A stretch of DNA of 64,000 nt from Syntrophaceae bacterium UBA5744 (GCA_002419215.1 DIFQ01000075.1:7669-71668); one strand, 5' to 3'; shown: positions 40,347 to 48,792, counted from the first letter of the stretch. Notes: generated by a model not told the origin, from the sequence alone. Translations and numbers: made by a program.

Positions 40347-40443
40347 GAGAAGGTGAGAGGGTAAAATATCGGATAAGCCGGCGAGCCGGAAGGTTGCTCG
40401 AGGCATCTCCAGCCTTCAAACCTTCTCACCCTCCTTACCTTCT
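40347..40443. repeat. Purine/pyrimidine inverted repeat, family E
   Basis: GAGAAGGTGAGAGGGTAA (40347-40364) faces a pyrimidine-rich arm (40419-40443) that pairs over about a dozen bases around GGTGAGA. Both arms show a 7-nt rhythm. It occupies the gap between pcm and nlpD. Confidence 0.55.
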
Positions 40444-40471
40444 GCGTTTTGGGGCGCTTGTAAACGGATTG

Positions 40472-41563
40472 ATGAAACCTATTTCGCACACACTTATACT
40501 CATCCTCCTGGCCTTTCTAGGCGCCGCTCTTTTGTCCTGTTCCATCCAGATCGTCGATCGGGGCAGCATAAAGTCCTCCGAACGGATGCGCGGGGTCTAC
40601 CACCGGGTGAAGTCCGGGGAGACACTCTGGCGGATCTCGAAGGCCTACAATGTCGACCTCCAGGAACTGGCCGAGATCAACAACATCACCGATGCATCCC
40701 GCATCAGTGCTGGAAGTGTCGTCTTCATCCCGGACGCGCCCCGTGTCATCGATCTGCCGCCGGCGAAACCCCCTGTCGAGACGAAGCCTGCGGTCGTGAA
40801 GAAGACGGAAAAACCGGCGGCCACGAGGGTGGAACCTGAGGCGGGAAGGGCGGGAAGCGAATCGACGGGTGCCGCCGCCGGAGGGTTGGCTGCCGGGGGG
40901 AGCAGCAAGGTCAAAGAGGAGAGCATCACGGACAGGACGGCGGCGACAAAAGCAGACGGAGGCCCGGCATCTCCAAAGCCGCCGGAAAAGACCACGGACA
41001 GGCCTGTCGAGACGTCCCGAAAGACGGATCCCGGAAAAACCCAGGTTGCCGTGAAGACGCCGGAGCCTGCACCGACTGTGAAGACCCCCGAGTCGGGTAC
41101 CAAGGAGAGGGCCCCGGTGACGCCGCCTCCGAAGAAGCCCGAACCGGTCTCCAGGGCCGAAGAGCCCCATGGGCAGATCAAGGTTGACAAGGGCCGTTTC
41201 GCATGGCCCGTGAAGGGTCCTGTGATCACCCGCTTCGGGATCCAGCCCAGCGGGATGAAATACAACGGCATCAAGATCGCCGCGAAGGAGGGCTCACCCG
41301 TCCAGGCCGCGGCGGCAGGAACGATCATTTATGCCTCGTACGTCAAGGGGTACGGCGAGACCGTTATCGTCAAGCACGACGAGAACTACACGACGGTCTA
41401 TGGCTACCTGAAAGGAAGCGTTGCGAAGAAGGATGACCGCGTCAGGAAGGGCGAAAAAATCGCCTCTGTCGGGCCGCCCGAGGAACCTGGCGGCGAGCCT
41501 CATCTTTATTTCGAGATCAGGGAGAAGAATAAGGCGCGCAACCCGCAGTTTTTCCTGCCTTGA
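40472..41563 (+). CDS. nlpD: NlpD-like LysM/M23 lipoprotein, probably catalytically inactive
   Basis: A 363-residue lipoprotein (lipobox ALLS-C, Cys23). One LysM domain follows (YHRVKSGETLWRIS...SVVFIP, about 43-90), then a long Pro/Lys/Thr-rich linker (about 95-230) and a C-terminal LytM/M23 domain. The M23 zinc ligands are altered: the first His is replaced by Asn (YNGIKIAAKEG), and the HxH is HLY. This is the degenerate pattern of amidase activators EnvC/NlpD, so I infer it activates periplasmic N-acetylmuramoyl-L-alanine amidases at division. It follows pcm. Confidence 0.85.
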   Translation: MKPISHTLILILLAFLGAALLSCSIQIVDRGSIKSSERMRGVYHRVKSGETLWRISKAYNVDLQELAEINNITDASRISAGSVVFIPDAPRVIDLPPAKPPVETKPAVVKKTEKPAATRVEPEAGRAGSESTGAAAGGLAAGGSSKVKEESITDRTAATKADGGPASPKPPEKTTDRPVETSRKTDPGKTQVAVKTPEPAPTVKTPESGTKERAPVTPPPKKPEPVSRAEEPHGQIKVDKGRFAWPVKGPVITRFGIQPSGMKYNGIKIAAKEGSPVQAAAAGTIIYASYVKGYGETVIVKHDENYTTVYGYLKGSVAKKDDRVRKGEKIASVGPPEEPGGEPHLYFEIREKNKARNPQFFLP

Positions 41564-41570
41564 GAAAACC

Positions 41571-41602
41571 GGGGTATCGGGGCTAGGGTATCGGGTATAG
41601 GG
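41571..41602 (+). repeat. GGGTATC-family array, single arm, G-quadruplex motif
   Basis: Units GGGTATC, GGGGCTA, GGGTATC, GGGTATA, GGG: five runs of three or more G spaced by three or four bases on the + strand, just behind nlpD. Confidence 0.85.
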
Positions 41603-41687
41603 AAATCGAACCCTCTCACCGCATTGACGGAGCTCGACGTGATGCCTATACTAATGTAGTAAATCCCGAGACAGGACGATCGAATCC

Positions 41688-42842
41688 ATGAGCCTGAATG
41701 CCTGCTTTGAGCAGGGACCGATACGGCCGCCCAGTGAAGCAAAGAGCCTCCTCATCCGCCCGACCCGGAATTGCCCCTGGAACAAGTGTGCCTTTTGCCA
41801 CACCTATACAGGCACACGCTTTGAGCTCCGAAGTGTCGAGGAGATCAAGAAGGACATCGATGCTGTACGGGATCTTGCAGACCGGATCGGGGAGATTTCC
41901 TGGAAGCTCGGCCAGGGCGGAAAGGTCAATGATCCCGTCGTTTCGCAAATCTTCGGTAACGAGACCCTGTTCAGCGATACACTCCGGCACGTGGCGGCGT
42001 GGCTCTATTTCGGGGGTCAGACTGTTTTTCTTCAGGATGCCGACACGCTGGTCATGAAGACCGACAACCTTCTCGAAGTCCTGCGCTACCTGAAGGAAAA
42101 ATTTCCCGGCATCCGTCGCGTGACCTCCTACTGCCGATCCAGGACGGCCCGGCACAAATCGGTTGAGGATCTCAAACGCATACGCGATGCGGGGCTTGAC
42201 CGGATCCACGTCGGGCTCGAGTCAGGCTGTGACGATGTGCTGAAGTTCATCCGCAAGGGTGTGACGGCGGCGGACCATGTCGAAGGGGGGCAGCGCCTCG
42301 TGGCGGCGGGGATCTCGCTTTGCGAATATGTCATGCCCGGGCTCGGGGGACAACGCTGGTCGCACGAGCACGCCATCGAAACGGCCAGGGTCCTCAATGC
42401 AATCAACCCCGATCACATACGTCTGCGAACGCTATCCGTCCGCCGGGGAACGGCCCTTTACGAGATGATGCGGCAGGGTGAATTCCAGCCGATCGGCGAT
42501 GAGGAAATCCTCAAGGAAATCAGTCTGTTCATAGGGAACCTCGACGGGATCGGGAGCCGTATCGTCAGCGACCACATCCTGAACCTTCTTGAAGAGTTGG
42601 AGGGGAAGTTACCGGATGAAAAGGAGAAGTTACTGGGAATCATCGAACGTTATTTCGCGATGACAGAAGAGGACCGCCTCGTCTTCCGCCTGGGCCGCCG
42701 GCGAGGGCTGTACCGGTCTCTTGACGATCTTTCGGACTCCAATGCCTACCTGCAGCTCAAGCAGGCGGTGGAACGGTATCAGCGGGAAGAACCCGGAAAG
42801 CTGGACAGGGACCTCGACCGTATCCGCCAGAATTTCATCTGA
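41688..42842 (+). CDS. Radical SAM protein
   Basis: A 384-residue protein with Cys29-x4-Cys34-x2-Cys37 (CPWNKCAFC), a non-canonical spacing seen in Elp3/HemN-related and B12-less radical SAM groups. It continues with DRIHVGLESGCDDVLKFIRKGVT, the second SAM-binding motif, and EYVMPGLGGQRWSHEHA. The C-terminal 100 residues are charged helices. The substrate is unknown to me. No cobalamin domain is visible. The gene stands alone before carD. Confidence 0.82.
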   Translation: MSLNACFEQGPIRPPSEAKSLLIRPTRNCPWNKCAFCHTYTGTRFELRSVEEIKKDIDAVRDLADRIGEISWKLGQGGKVNDPVVSQIFGNETLFSDTLRHVAAWLYFGGQTVFLQDADTLVMKTDNLLEVLRYLKEKFPGIRRVTSYCRSRTARHKSVEDLKRIRDAGLDRIHVGLESGCDDVLKFIRKGVTAADHVEGGQRLVAAGISLCEYVMPGLGGQRWSHEHAIETARVLNAINPDHIRLRTLSVRRGTALYEMMRQGEFQPIGDEEILKEISLFIGNLDGIGSRIVSDHILNLLEELEGKLPDEKEKLLGIIERYFAMTEEDRLVFRLGRRRGLYRSLDDLSDSNAYLQLKQAVERYQREEPGKLDRDLDRIRQNFI

Positions 42843-42969
42843 AGGCGTCCGGCCCGTGCGGACTGAAAGCTTGCCGCCACACACAAAAGCCTCGTCGTTG
42901 TAACATCTCGAATTAACAACCTAATGCATCCGGAAGGCCTCGAGGCGAATCCCTGATCCTGCCGGGATG

Positions 42970-43014
42970 AGTCAATTTAAATTGACTTTTCAAGCGAATT
43001 CATTTATGATTCGC
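42970..43014 (+). promoter_or_regulatory. carD promoter with two overlapping dyads
   Basis: TTGACT (42982-42987), 17 bases, TATGAT (43005-43010). The -35 lies in a perfect 18-bp palindrome AGTCAATTT/AAATTGACT (42970-42987), and GCGAAT/ATTCGC (42994-42999, 43009-43014) frames the -10. Confidence 0.78.
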
Positions 43015-43065
43015 AGGCTATTGGAGTGCCATAGAGGGGAATCCAAGAGAGGTGGTAACGGGGTA

Positions 43066-43551
43066 ATGTTTAAAGTTGGGGAATTGGCGGTTTATCCGGC
43101 GCAGGGAGTCGGCCTCATCGAAGCCATCGAAGACAGAGAGATCATGGGGTCGTGGCAAAAATTTTACGTGATGAAAATCCTTGGCAATGGCATGAAAATC
43201 ATGATTCCCACCGATACGGCCCGGACGATCGGGTTACGGGAACTGATCACTTCCAAGGAGATTCCCAGGATCTACGAGATTCTGCGGACCCGCGACGTCA
43301 CGATCGACAAGCAGGCGTGGAACAAGCGTTACCGCGAGTACCTGGAGAAGATCAAGACGGGGTCCGTTTTCGAAATTGCCAAGGTCCTCAGGGACCTCTT
43401 CATCCTCAAGCACGGCAAGGACCTGTCCTTCGGCGAGAGGAAGATGATGGATACGGCGAAGCATCTGCTGATCAAGGAGATTTCAATCGCCAGCAGGGCG
43501 GCGGAGGCAAAGGTCGAAGCCGAGATCAATGCCATGTTTCCCGTCCAGTGA
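43066..43551 (+). CDS. CarD-family transcription regulator
   Basis: A 161-residue CarD/CdnL-type protein. The N-terminal RNAP-interacting Tudor-like domain reads FKVGELAVYPAQGVGLIEAIEDREI, and the C-terminal helical DNA-binding domain includes AWNKRYREYLEKIKTGSVFEIAKVLRDLF and LSFGERKMMDTAKHLL. These proteins bind the RNA polymerase beta subunit and stabilise open complexes. ATG 43066 follows GAGGTGG. Its promoter has two overlapping inverted repeats, so the gene is probably itself regulated. Confidence 0.93.
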   Translation: MFKVGELAVYPAQGVGLIEAIEDREIMGSWQKFYVMKILGNGMKIMIPTDTARTIGLRELITSKEIPRIYEILRTRDVTIDKQAWNKRYREYLEKIKTGSVFEIAKVLRDLFILKHGKDLSFGERKMMDTAKHLLIKEISIASRAAEAKVEAEINAMFPVQ

Positions 43552-43667
43552 GCGGTGAAGACATAAGATTTCCCGTAAAACAGCTCTGAGAAATCATGGC
43601 GCAGTAGTTCGTTTGCTCATCAGGCGCTCCTTCTCAAGGTAAGGGGAGCCTTGTATATATTGACGTC

Positions 43668-43832
43668 TACCGCGGCAGTCGGCAATGGATGAAGGCGCAT
43701 TCCCGGACTTTTTCAATGCCGAAGCGGCCAAGTTCTTTGAAAACAGGAGCACGCGCAATCCCCGCAGTGCCTGACATGAGCCTATAAAACACTGACGTTC
43801 TGAATTCCCGGTGCCTCGCGCCGGGAATTTTG
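43668..43832 (+). ncRNA. Candidate small RNA or leader between carD and the PIN-TRAM gene
   Basis: The 322-base gap 43552-43873 holds a plausible promoter (TTCTCA at 43631-43636, 17-base spacer, TATATA at 43654-43659) and the terminator hairpin at 43803. A transcript of about 165 bases would result. Its ends could pair (GACGTC near 43662 with GACGTT near 43794). This may equally be the leader or attenuator of the next gene. Confidence 0.25.
43803..43832 (+). terminator. Terminator/attenuator ahead of the PIN-TRAM gene
   Basis: A perfect 9-bp stem, AATTCCCGG (43803-43811) with CCGGGAATT (43821-43829), a nine-base loop and TTTT. It ends about 40 bases before the next start codon. Confidence 0.75.
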
Positions 43833-43873
43833 AAATCCGGAAACAAAAATCCTATTGAAAGGAGGGACTGTAC

Positions 43874-44899
43874 TTGCTTATCCGTTCGTTGCTCATTCTC
43901 GCCTGCTCGATCAGCGGATATTTCATTGCATTCAAGTATTTGGCTTCATATCAGTTTTCATTAATCGGTCTTTTATTGGGCTTTATAGCCGCTGTCATCG
44001 TCATCCAGATCGAGCAGATCATCCGGAAGATTTCACTCCGGATCATTTTAGGGGGTGTTACAGGGACGATCATCGGGCTTTTGATCGCCATTCTGCTTTC
44101 CTACGGGCTGAGTTTTGTCAGCATATGGGAGAAGCAGGAAGTCGTTCCCTGGGTTTACGCCCTGCTGGCCTGCATCCTTGGCTACCTCGGCCTTGTCGTT
44201 GGTTCCAAGAAGAGTGAGGAGATATCTCTTCCGTCATTCGGGCCCTTCAAGGGCTTTCGAGCCGTGTCGGACTACCGCATCCTCGACACGAGCGTCATCA
44301 TCGACGGCCGCATTGCCGATATCTGTGACACGGGATTCCTGGAAGGCAATTTGATCGTCCCGAGATTTATCCTGGACGAGCTGCAGCACATCGCCGATTC
44401 GTCCGACTCCATGAAACGATCAAGGGGGAGGCGGGGGCTCGATATCCTCAACCGGATGCAGAAAATCCACAGCATCAACATCGAAATCGTGGATCAGGAC
44501 TTCCCGAAGATCAAAGGGGTCGACGCGAAACTCGTCGCCCTGGCCAAGAAGATGAACGGGAAGATCATCACGAACGACTTCAACCTCAACAAGGTGGCGG
44601 AACTGCAGGGCATCAAGATCCTCAATGTCAACGAGCTGGCCAACGCCCTGAAGCCGGTCGTCCTGCCCGGAGAGTTGATGGTCGTGAAAGTCATCAAGGA
44701 AGGCAAGGAGCCCGGTCAGGGGGTGGCTTACCTCGATGACGGGACCATGGTCATCGTCGACCATGCCAGCAGACACCTGGGGGAGACGGTCGAAGTGGCC
44801 GTGACCAGCGTCCTGCAGACCACGGCGGGGCGGATGATATTCACGGAGATGAAGGCCGTCGTCCAGGAAAAGAAAGTTCACACCATCGAAGCCTTGTAA
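43874..44899 (+). CDS. Membrane-anchored PIN/TRAM-domain ribonuclease-like protein (YacL family)
   Basis: A 341-residue protein. Four hydrophobic segments occupy residues 1-115. A PIN nuclease domain follows (RILDTSVIIDGRIADI with the first acidic residue, VPRFILDELQHIAD, ITNDFNLNKVAELQGI) and then a TRAM RNA-binding domain (about 280-341). This is the YacL architecture. The start is TTG 43874 behind AAAGGAGG. The order carD, PIN-TRAM, ispD, ispF resembles other deltaproteobacteria and Gram-positives. Confidence 0.9.
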   Translation: MLIRSLLILACSISGYFIAFKYLASYQFSLIGLLLGFIAAVIVIQIEQIIRKISLRIILGGVTGTIIGLLIAILLSYGLSFVSIWEKQEVVPWVYALLACILGYLGLVVGSKKSEEISLPSFGPFKGFRAVSDYRILDTSVIIDGRIADICDTGFLEGNLIVPRFILDELQHIADSSDSMKRSRGRRGLDILNRMQKIHSINIEIVDQDFPKIKGVDAKLVALAKKMNGKIITNDFNLNKVAELQGIKILNVNELANALKPVVLPGELMVVKVIKEGKEPGQGVAYLDDGTMVIVDHASRHLGETVEVAVTSVLQTTAGRMIFTEMKAVVQEKKVHTIEAL

Positions 44900-44914
44900 C
44901 CTGCGTCGGAACGG

Positions 44915-44949
44915 AGCCCGGGATGCCAAACGATCCCGGGCTTTTTTTT
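44915..44949 (+). terminator. Terminator after the PIN-TRAM gene
   Basis: A perfect 9-bp stem, AGCCCGGGA (44915-44923) with TCCCGGGCT (44934-44942), followed by eight T. Confidence 0.92.
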
Positions 44950-44980
44950 CATAATGCTCAAGCTCCCTGGAGACCAGCCG

Positions 44981-45682
44981 ATGCGCACTGTGGCCATTGT
45001 TCCCGCAGCCGGCTCGGGCAACCGAATGGGCCGGGAACTATCCAAGCAATACCTTTCGCTGGGAGGAATGCCGCTGCTCGTTCTCACGTTGAGCGTGTTC
45101 GAGAAGTGTCCCCTCGTCGATGCCCTGCTCGTCGTGGTTCCGCCCGGTGACGTGGAAGCGGTGCGCACCGAGGTGCTGCCCCCGTGGAACCTGAAAAAAG
45201 TGGCCGCGATCGTCCCCGGGGGGAAAGAACGCCAGGACTCCGTCCGGTCGGGGATCGAGGCCCTCGACCGGGAAGCGGGGCTCGTGATCATCCACGATGC
45301 CGTCCGGCCGTTCGTTACGGTGGAACTCATCGAGAAATGCATCCGGGCTGCCGCGGAGGAAGGGGCCGCAACCGTCGGGGTACCGGTGAAGGATACCGTC
45401 AAGGAGGTTGCGGCGGACGGCCGGGTCATGAGGACCTGCGACCGCAACCTGCTCTGGCTCACGCAGACCCCGCAGGCCTTCCGGCGTGACATCATCGAGA
45501 ACGCTCATCGTGCAGCCGTCCGGGATGGATACCGGGGGACCGACGACACGTCTCTCGTGGAGCGCCTCGGGATAGCCGTCCGGATGATCCGGGGCGACTA
45601 CGGCAACATCAAGATCACGACGCCGGAGGATCTGGTAATCGCGGAGGCCCTGCTTGCAAGGCAGCCCAGGGGCTTACTGTGA
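44981..45682 (+). CDS. ispD: 2-C-methyl-D-erythritol 4-phosphate cytidylyltransferase
   Basis: A 233-residue enzyme of the MEP isoprenoid pathway that joins CTP and MEP. Motifs: VPAAGSGNRMGRELSKQYL (CTP loop), VPGGKERQDSVRSGIEAL, VIIHDAVRPFV, and KITTPEDLVIAEALL. The frame is open nine codons upstream, but ATG 44981 with TGGAGA in front is the family start. It directly follows the terminator of the PIN-TRAM gene; ispF follows after a repeat. Confidence 0.95.
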   Translation: MRTVAIVPAAGSGNRMGRELSKQYLSLGGMPLLVLTLSVFEKCPLVDALLVVVPPGDVEAVRTEVLPPWNLKKVAAIVPGGKERQDSVRSGIEALDREAGLVIIHDAVRPFVTVELIEKCIRAAAEEGAATVGVPVKDTVKEVAADGRVMRTCDRNLLWLTQTPQAFRRDIIENAHRAAVRDGYRGTDDTSLVERLGIAVRMIRGDYGNIKITTPEDLVIAEALLARQPRGLL

Positions 45683-45731
45683 GATCATCTCGATAGAACG
45701 CCTCTTGTGCGTCTTCGAATGTCACGTCTGT

Positions 45732-45834
45732 GAAGATCGGAAGAGCGGAAGCTAAGAAGAGCGGACATAGGAATGGAAAAGATTTCTTCCACTCCGATCT
45801 TCTGCTCTTCCTGACTTCCGCGCTTCGCTGACTT
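45732..45834. repeat. Purine/pyrimidine hairpin repeat, family B copy 4
   Basis: The left arm (GAAGATCG, GAAGAGCG, GAAGCTAA, GAAGAGCG, 45732-45779) and right arm (CTTCTGCTCTTC and TGACTTCCGC, 45788-45834) could pair. It separates ispD from ispF. Confidence 0.78.
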
Positions 45835-45887
45835 GTATCGGGGCTTATTCTCGAAGCTGCAGGATGGTGAGAAAGGATGGTGCCGGC

Positions 45888-46379
45888 ATGAGAGTGGGGT
45901 TCGGTTATGACAGTCACCGCTTCGCCGAGGGCCGCAGGCTCATCATCGGCGGGGTGGAGGTGAACTACGAGAAGGGGCTGCTCGGGCATTCCGATGCCGA
46001 CGCCCTGATCCATGCCATCGTGGATGCCATCATCGGGGCCCTGGGGGAAGGGGATATCGGAAAACACTTTCCCGACACGGACCCGCACCTCAAGGGGATC
46101 TCCAGCCTCGTCATTCTCAAGCGTGTGGCCGAACTAGCCGTTCAGCGGGGGTATTGCGTCAACAACGTAGACTCGACGGTAATCCTGGAGAAACCCCGAC
46201 TTTCTCCATCCGTCGAGCAGATGCGCCGCAACATCGCGAAGGTCCTCGGAACGGACTATTCCCGCATAAACGTGAAGGCCAAAACGAACGAAAAAATGGG
46301 GTTTATCGGCCGGGGCGAGGGCATCGCGGCCTTTGCCGTCGTGACCCTGGCGAGGGCAGGCGCGGACAGCGTCGCCTAG
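45888..46379 (+). CDS. ispF: 2-C-methyl-D-erythritol 2,4-cyclodiphosphate synthase
   Basis: A 163-residue MEP-pathway enzyme that cyclises CDP-ME-2-phosphate. Visible are the N-terminal VGFGYDSHRF (metal Asp and His), LLGHSDADALIHAIVDA (metal His), the loop GDIGKHFPDTDP and the C-terminal INVKAKTNEKMGFIGRGEGI. Length is normal. GAAAGGATGG precedes ATG 45888. It is separated from ispD only by the repeat. Confidence 0.95.
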   Translation: MRVGFGYDSHRFAEGRRLIIGGVEVNYEKGLLGHSDADALIHAIVDAIIGALGEGDIGKHFPDTDPHLKGISSLVILKRVAELAVQRGYCVNNVDSTVILEKPRLSPSVEQMRRNIAKVLGTDYSRINVKAKTNEKMGFIGRGEGIAAFAVVTLARAGADSVA

Positions 46380-46469
46380 AAAAGGATGAGTCGGTTGCTG
46401 CGGCGGCGCCACAGGCCGAAGCGATCGGGGACCGTCAACACCCTTGCACACAATCAAGAGGAGGAATGC

Positions 46470-46934
46470 ATGAGAGTCCGGATTTCGATGGTTGCGGTGG
46501 TTATTCTGGTCATCGTTCTGATCTGCCCGCTTGCGGGGGCACAGGTTCTCAAGGGTGTTCAAGCTCCCGCGAGACCCGGCGCTGTCGCAGACGACGATAA
46601 AGGCACCGTCGGAAGCTTATCGGGCAGGACCACGAGCGACACGCTGACGCTCGGCTCGGTCTGGCAGGTGACCGAGTGCTGCGGGTGGAGCGGAACGTGG
46701 ACGCGCCGGGCAGGCACGAACACCTTCGACGCGAGATGGCGCCACACCAACGGGTCGCAGGCCCAGGACGTCATTACCCTGCAGTCCTGGAACAAGACGA
46801 CCAACGAAGTCGTTTTAAAAAGGCAGAATCTCAACGGCACGTACAAGGCGAAATTGAATCCGTCGGCGAGAACCCTGACCAACGGCACGGCCTCGTGGTA
46901 TCCGGCCGGGGAAAAATGGAGCGCCCGGTACTGA
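46470..46934 (+). CDS. Secreted small Trp-rich protein of unknown function
   Basis: A 154-residue protein with a clear signal peptide (MRVRISMVAVVILVIVLICPLAGA, likely cleaved after about residue 24). The mature part (about 125 residues) is polar, low in charge and rich in Trp and Thr (TECCGWSGTWTRR, FDARWRHTNG, ITLQSWNKTTNEVVLKRQNLNGTY, ending WYPAGEKWSARY). It looks like an all-beta extracellular domain. The pair CC may be disulfide-linked or heme-free. No family known to me. AAGAGGAGG before ATG 46470. It follows ispF and faces a convergent terminator. Confidence 0.72.
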   Translation: MRVRISMVAVVILVIVLICPLAGAQVLKGVQAPARPGAVADDDKGTVGSLSGRTTSDTLTLGSVWQVTECCGWSGTWTRRAGTNTFDARWRHTNGSQAQDVITLQSWNKTTNEVVLKRQNLNGTYKAKLNPSARTLTNGTASWYPAGEKWSARY

Positions 46935-46957
46935 TCCCTCATCGAGAGGACAAGACG

Positions 46958-46991
46958 AAAAAACGGGGGAGCCGATGCCGGCTCCCCCGTT
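46958..46991 (-). terminator. Terminator of the carboxyltransferase gene
   Basis: A perfect 12-bp inverted repeat, AACGGGGGAGCC (46962-46973) with GGCTCCCCCGTT (46980-46991). Six T follow on the minus strand. On the + strand it has no T run. Confidence 0.9.
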
Positions 46992-47019
46992 CTGCGTCAA
47001 CGGTTCTTGAACGTTTCCC

Positions 47020-48573
47020 TTACAGCGGGATGTTGTTGTGCTTCTTCTCGGGCAGGGTCTGCTCCTTGTCCTTGTAGGCCTCGAGAAGGGCCACGACGCG
47101 CTTGCGCGTCTCGCGGGGGGCGATGACCTCTTCGATGATGCCCATCTTGGCCGCGAAGTAGGGGTTGTTGAACTGCTCCTCGTAGGCGGCGATCAACTCG
47201 GCCCTCTTGGCTTCGGGGTCCGCGGCCGTTGTGATCTCCCGGCGGTAGACGATGTTGCAGGCCCCCGCGGCGCCCATGACGGCGATTTCGGCAGACGGCC
47301 AGGCCATGACGTAGTCGGCGCCGAGCTGCTTGCTGCACATGCCGATGTAGGCTCCGCCGTAATCCTTGCGCGTCACGACGGTGAACTTGGGTACCGTGGC
47401 CTCGGAGTAGGCATGCAGGAGCTTCGCGCCGTGGCTGATGATGCCGTTCCACTCCTGGTGCGTGCCGGGCATGTAGCCGGGCACGTCGGCAAAGGTCAGC
47501 AGCGGGATGTTGAAGGCGTCGCAGAAGCGGATGAAGCGCGAGGCCTTGTCGGAGGCGTTCACATCGAGGACACCGCCGCCGAACTGCGGGTTGTTGGCGA
47601 TGACGCCCACGGTCTGGCCCATGACGCGGATGAAGCAGACGAACATGTTCTTGGCCCAGTTGGCGTGAGGCTCGAAGAAGACACCGCCGTCGGCCACGGC
47701 CGCAACGACTTTCTTCATGTCGTAGCCGCGGGTGGCGCGGTCGGGGATGATCTTGTCGAGCTCGGGGCACTCGCGGTCCGGTTTGTCGGTGGAGGGAACC
47801 ACCGGGGGCATCTCGTGGCAGTTCTCGGGCAGGTAGCCCAGCAGGGTCTGGATCTGCTGGATGCAGTCCTCGTCGCTTTCTGCGATGAAGTGGCAGACGC
47901 CGCTCTTGGATGCGTGGGCCATGGGGCCCCCCAGGTCGTCGTGGGTCACTTCCTCGCCGATGACGGCCTTGATGACATCGGGGCCCGTGATGTACATGTA
48001 GCTCTTTCCCTTGATCATGAAGACCCAGTCGGTGAGAGCCGGAGAGTAGACGGCGCCTCCGGCCGTGGGGCCCATGATGGCCGTGATCTGGGGGATGTAG
48101 CCCGAGCAGATGGTGTTGCGGTAGAAGATCCCGCCGTAGCCCTCGAGGGCGGGCACGCCTTCCTGGATGCGGGCGCCGCCGGAGTCGTTCAGCGCGATGA
48201 AGGGTTTCTTGGCGTCCTTGGCCATGTCCATGACCTTCCAGATCTTTTTCGCGTGCATCTCGCCGAGGCTTCCGCCCGCGCTGGTGAAGTCCTGGGCGGC
48301 GGCAAAGACGGTGCGTCCGTTCACGTTTCCGAAGCCGCAGACGACGGCGTCGGCGTTGATCTGCTTGTCACCGAGGCCGAATAGGGTGGAGCGCTTCTCG
48401 ACGAAGAGCTGCACTTCCTGGAACGTTCCGGCGTCGTAAAGTTTCAGAAGCCGCTCACGGGCCGTCAACTTGCCCGAGTCGTGCTGCTTCTTGATGGCGG
48501 CATCGCCGCCCTGGGTCATCAGTTTCTCGCGTTTTGCTTCAAATGCCTTGATTCTGTCTTCAGTCAGTCCCAT
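47020..48573 (-). CDS. Acyl-CoA carboxylase / methylmalonyl-CoA decarboxylase carboxyltransferase subunit
   Basis: A 517-residue carboxyltransferase of the PccB/MmdA family that moves CO2 between biotin and an acyl-CoA. Oxyanion-hole motifs are FTSAGGSLGEMHAKKI, NDSGGARIQEGV, GPTAGGAVYSPAL and the C-terminal GGAYIGMCSKQLGADYVMAWPSAEIAVMGAAGA. It could be the alpha subunit of sodium-pumping methylmalonyl-CoA decarboxylase (mmdA) or propionyl-CoA carboxylase beta (pccB). No biotin carrier or membrane subunit is adjacent; birA is encoded 10 kb away. It is divergent from pgk. Confidence 0.9.
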   Translation of the reverse strand: MGLTEDRIKAFEAKREKLMTQGGDAAIKKQHDSGKLTARERLLKLYDAGTFQEVQLFVEKRSTLFGLGDKQINADAVVCGFGNVNGRTVFAAAQDFTSAGGSLGEMHAKKIWKVMDMAKDAKKPFIALNDSGGARIQEGVPALEGYGGIFYRNTICSGYIPQITAIMGPTAGGAVYSPALTDWVFMIKGKSYMYITGPDVIKAVIGEEVTHDDLGGPMAHASKSGVCHFIAESDEDCIQQIQTLLGYLPENCHEMPPVVPSTDKPDRECPELDKIIPDRATRGYDMKKVVAAVADGGVFFEPHANWAKNMFVCFIRVMGQTVGVIANNPQFGGGVLDVNASDKASRFIRFCDAFNIPLLTFADVPGYMPGTHQEWNGIISHGAKLLHAYSEATVPKFTVVTRKDYGGAYIGMCSKQLGADYVMAWPSAEIAVMGAAGACNIVYRREITTAADPEAKRAELIAAYEEQFNNPYFAAKMGIIEEVIAPRETRKRVVALLEAYKDKEQTLPEKKHNNIPL

Positions 48574-48642
48574 GTCTCTGTCACTCCCTGTCTCTTTAGT
48601 GGTCGAATCCTCGACGTTTGCATCTCCTTGTAAACCCGCAGC

Positions 48643-48671
48643 CTGATATCATTTCCCGACGTTTTTTTCAA
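48643..48671 (-). promoter_or_regulatory. Promoter of the carboxyltransferase gene
   Basis: On the minus strand TTGAAA (48671-48666), a 17-base spacer, TATCAG (48648-48643). It is back to back with the pgk promoter. Confidence 0.6.
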
Positions 48672-48692
48672 CACAAAAAAAGGAAATCGCCC

Positions 48693-48721
48693 TTGATTTC
48701 AAACGCCACCTGGGCTATAGA
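48693..48721 (+). promoter_or_regulatory. Promoter of pgk
   Basis: TTGATT (48693-48698), a 17-base spacer, TATAGA (48716-48721), about 70 bases ahead of pgk. Confidence 0.72.
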
Positions 48722-48792
48722 ATACCGGCCTGTAAACCTCGAGGAAAAGGGGGGGCAAAGGCGCCCCCAACGATATCGGTAGAGGTGAAAGA

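Noticed and set aside
47038..48384. 448-codon plus-strand frame opposite the carboxyltransferase gene
   Set aside because: Antisense shadow with low-complexity composition and no motif.
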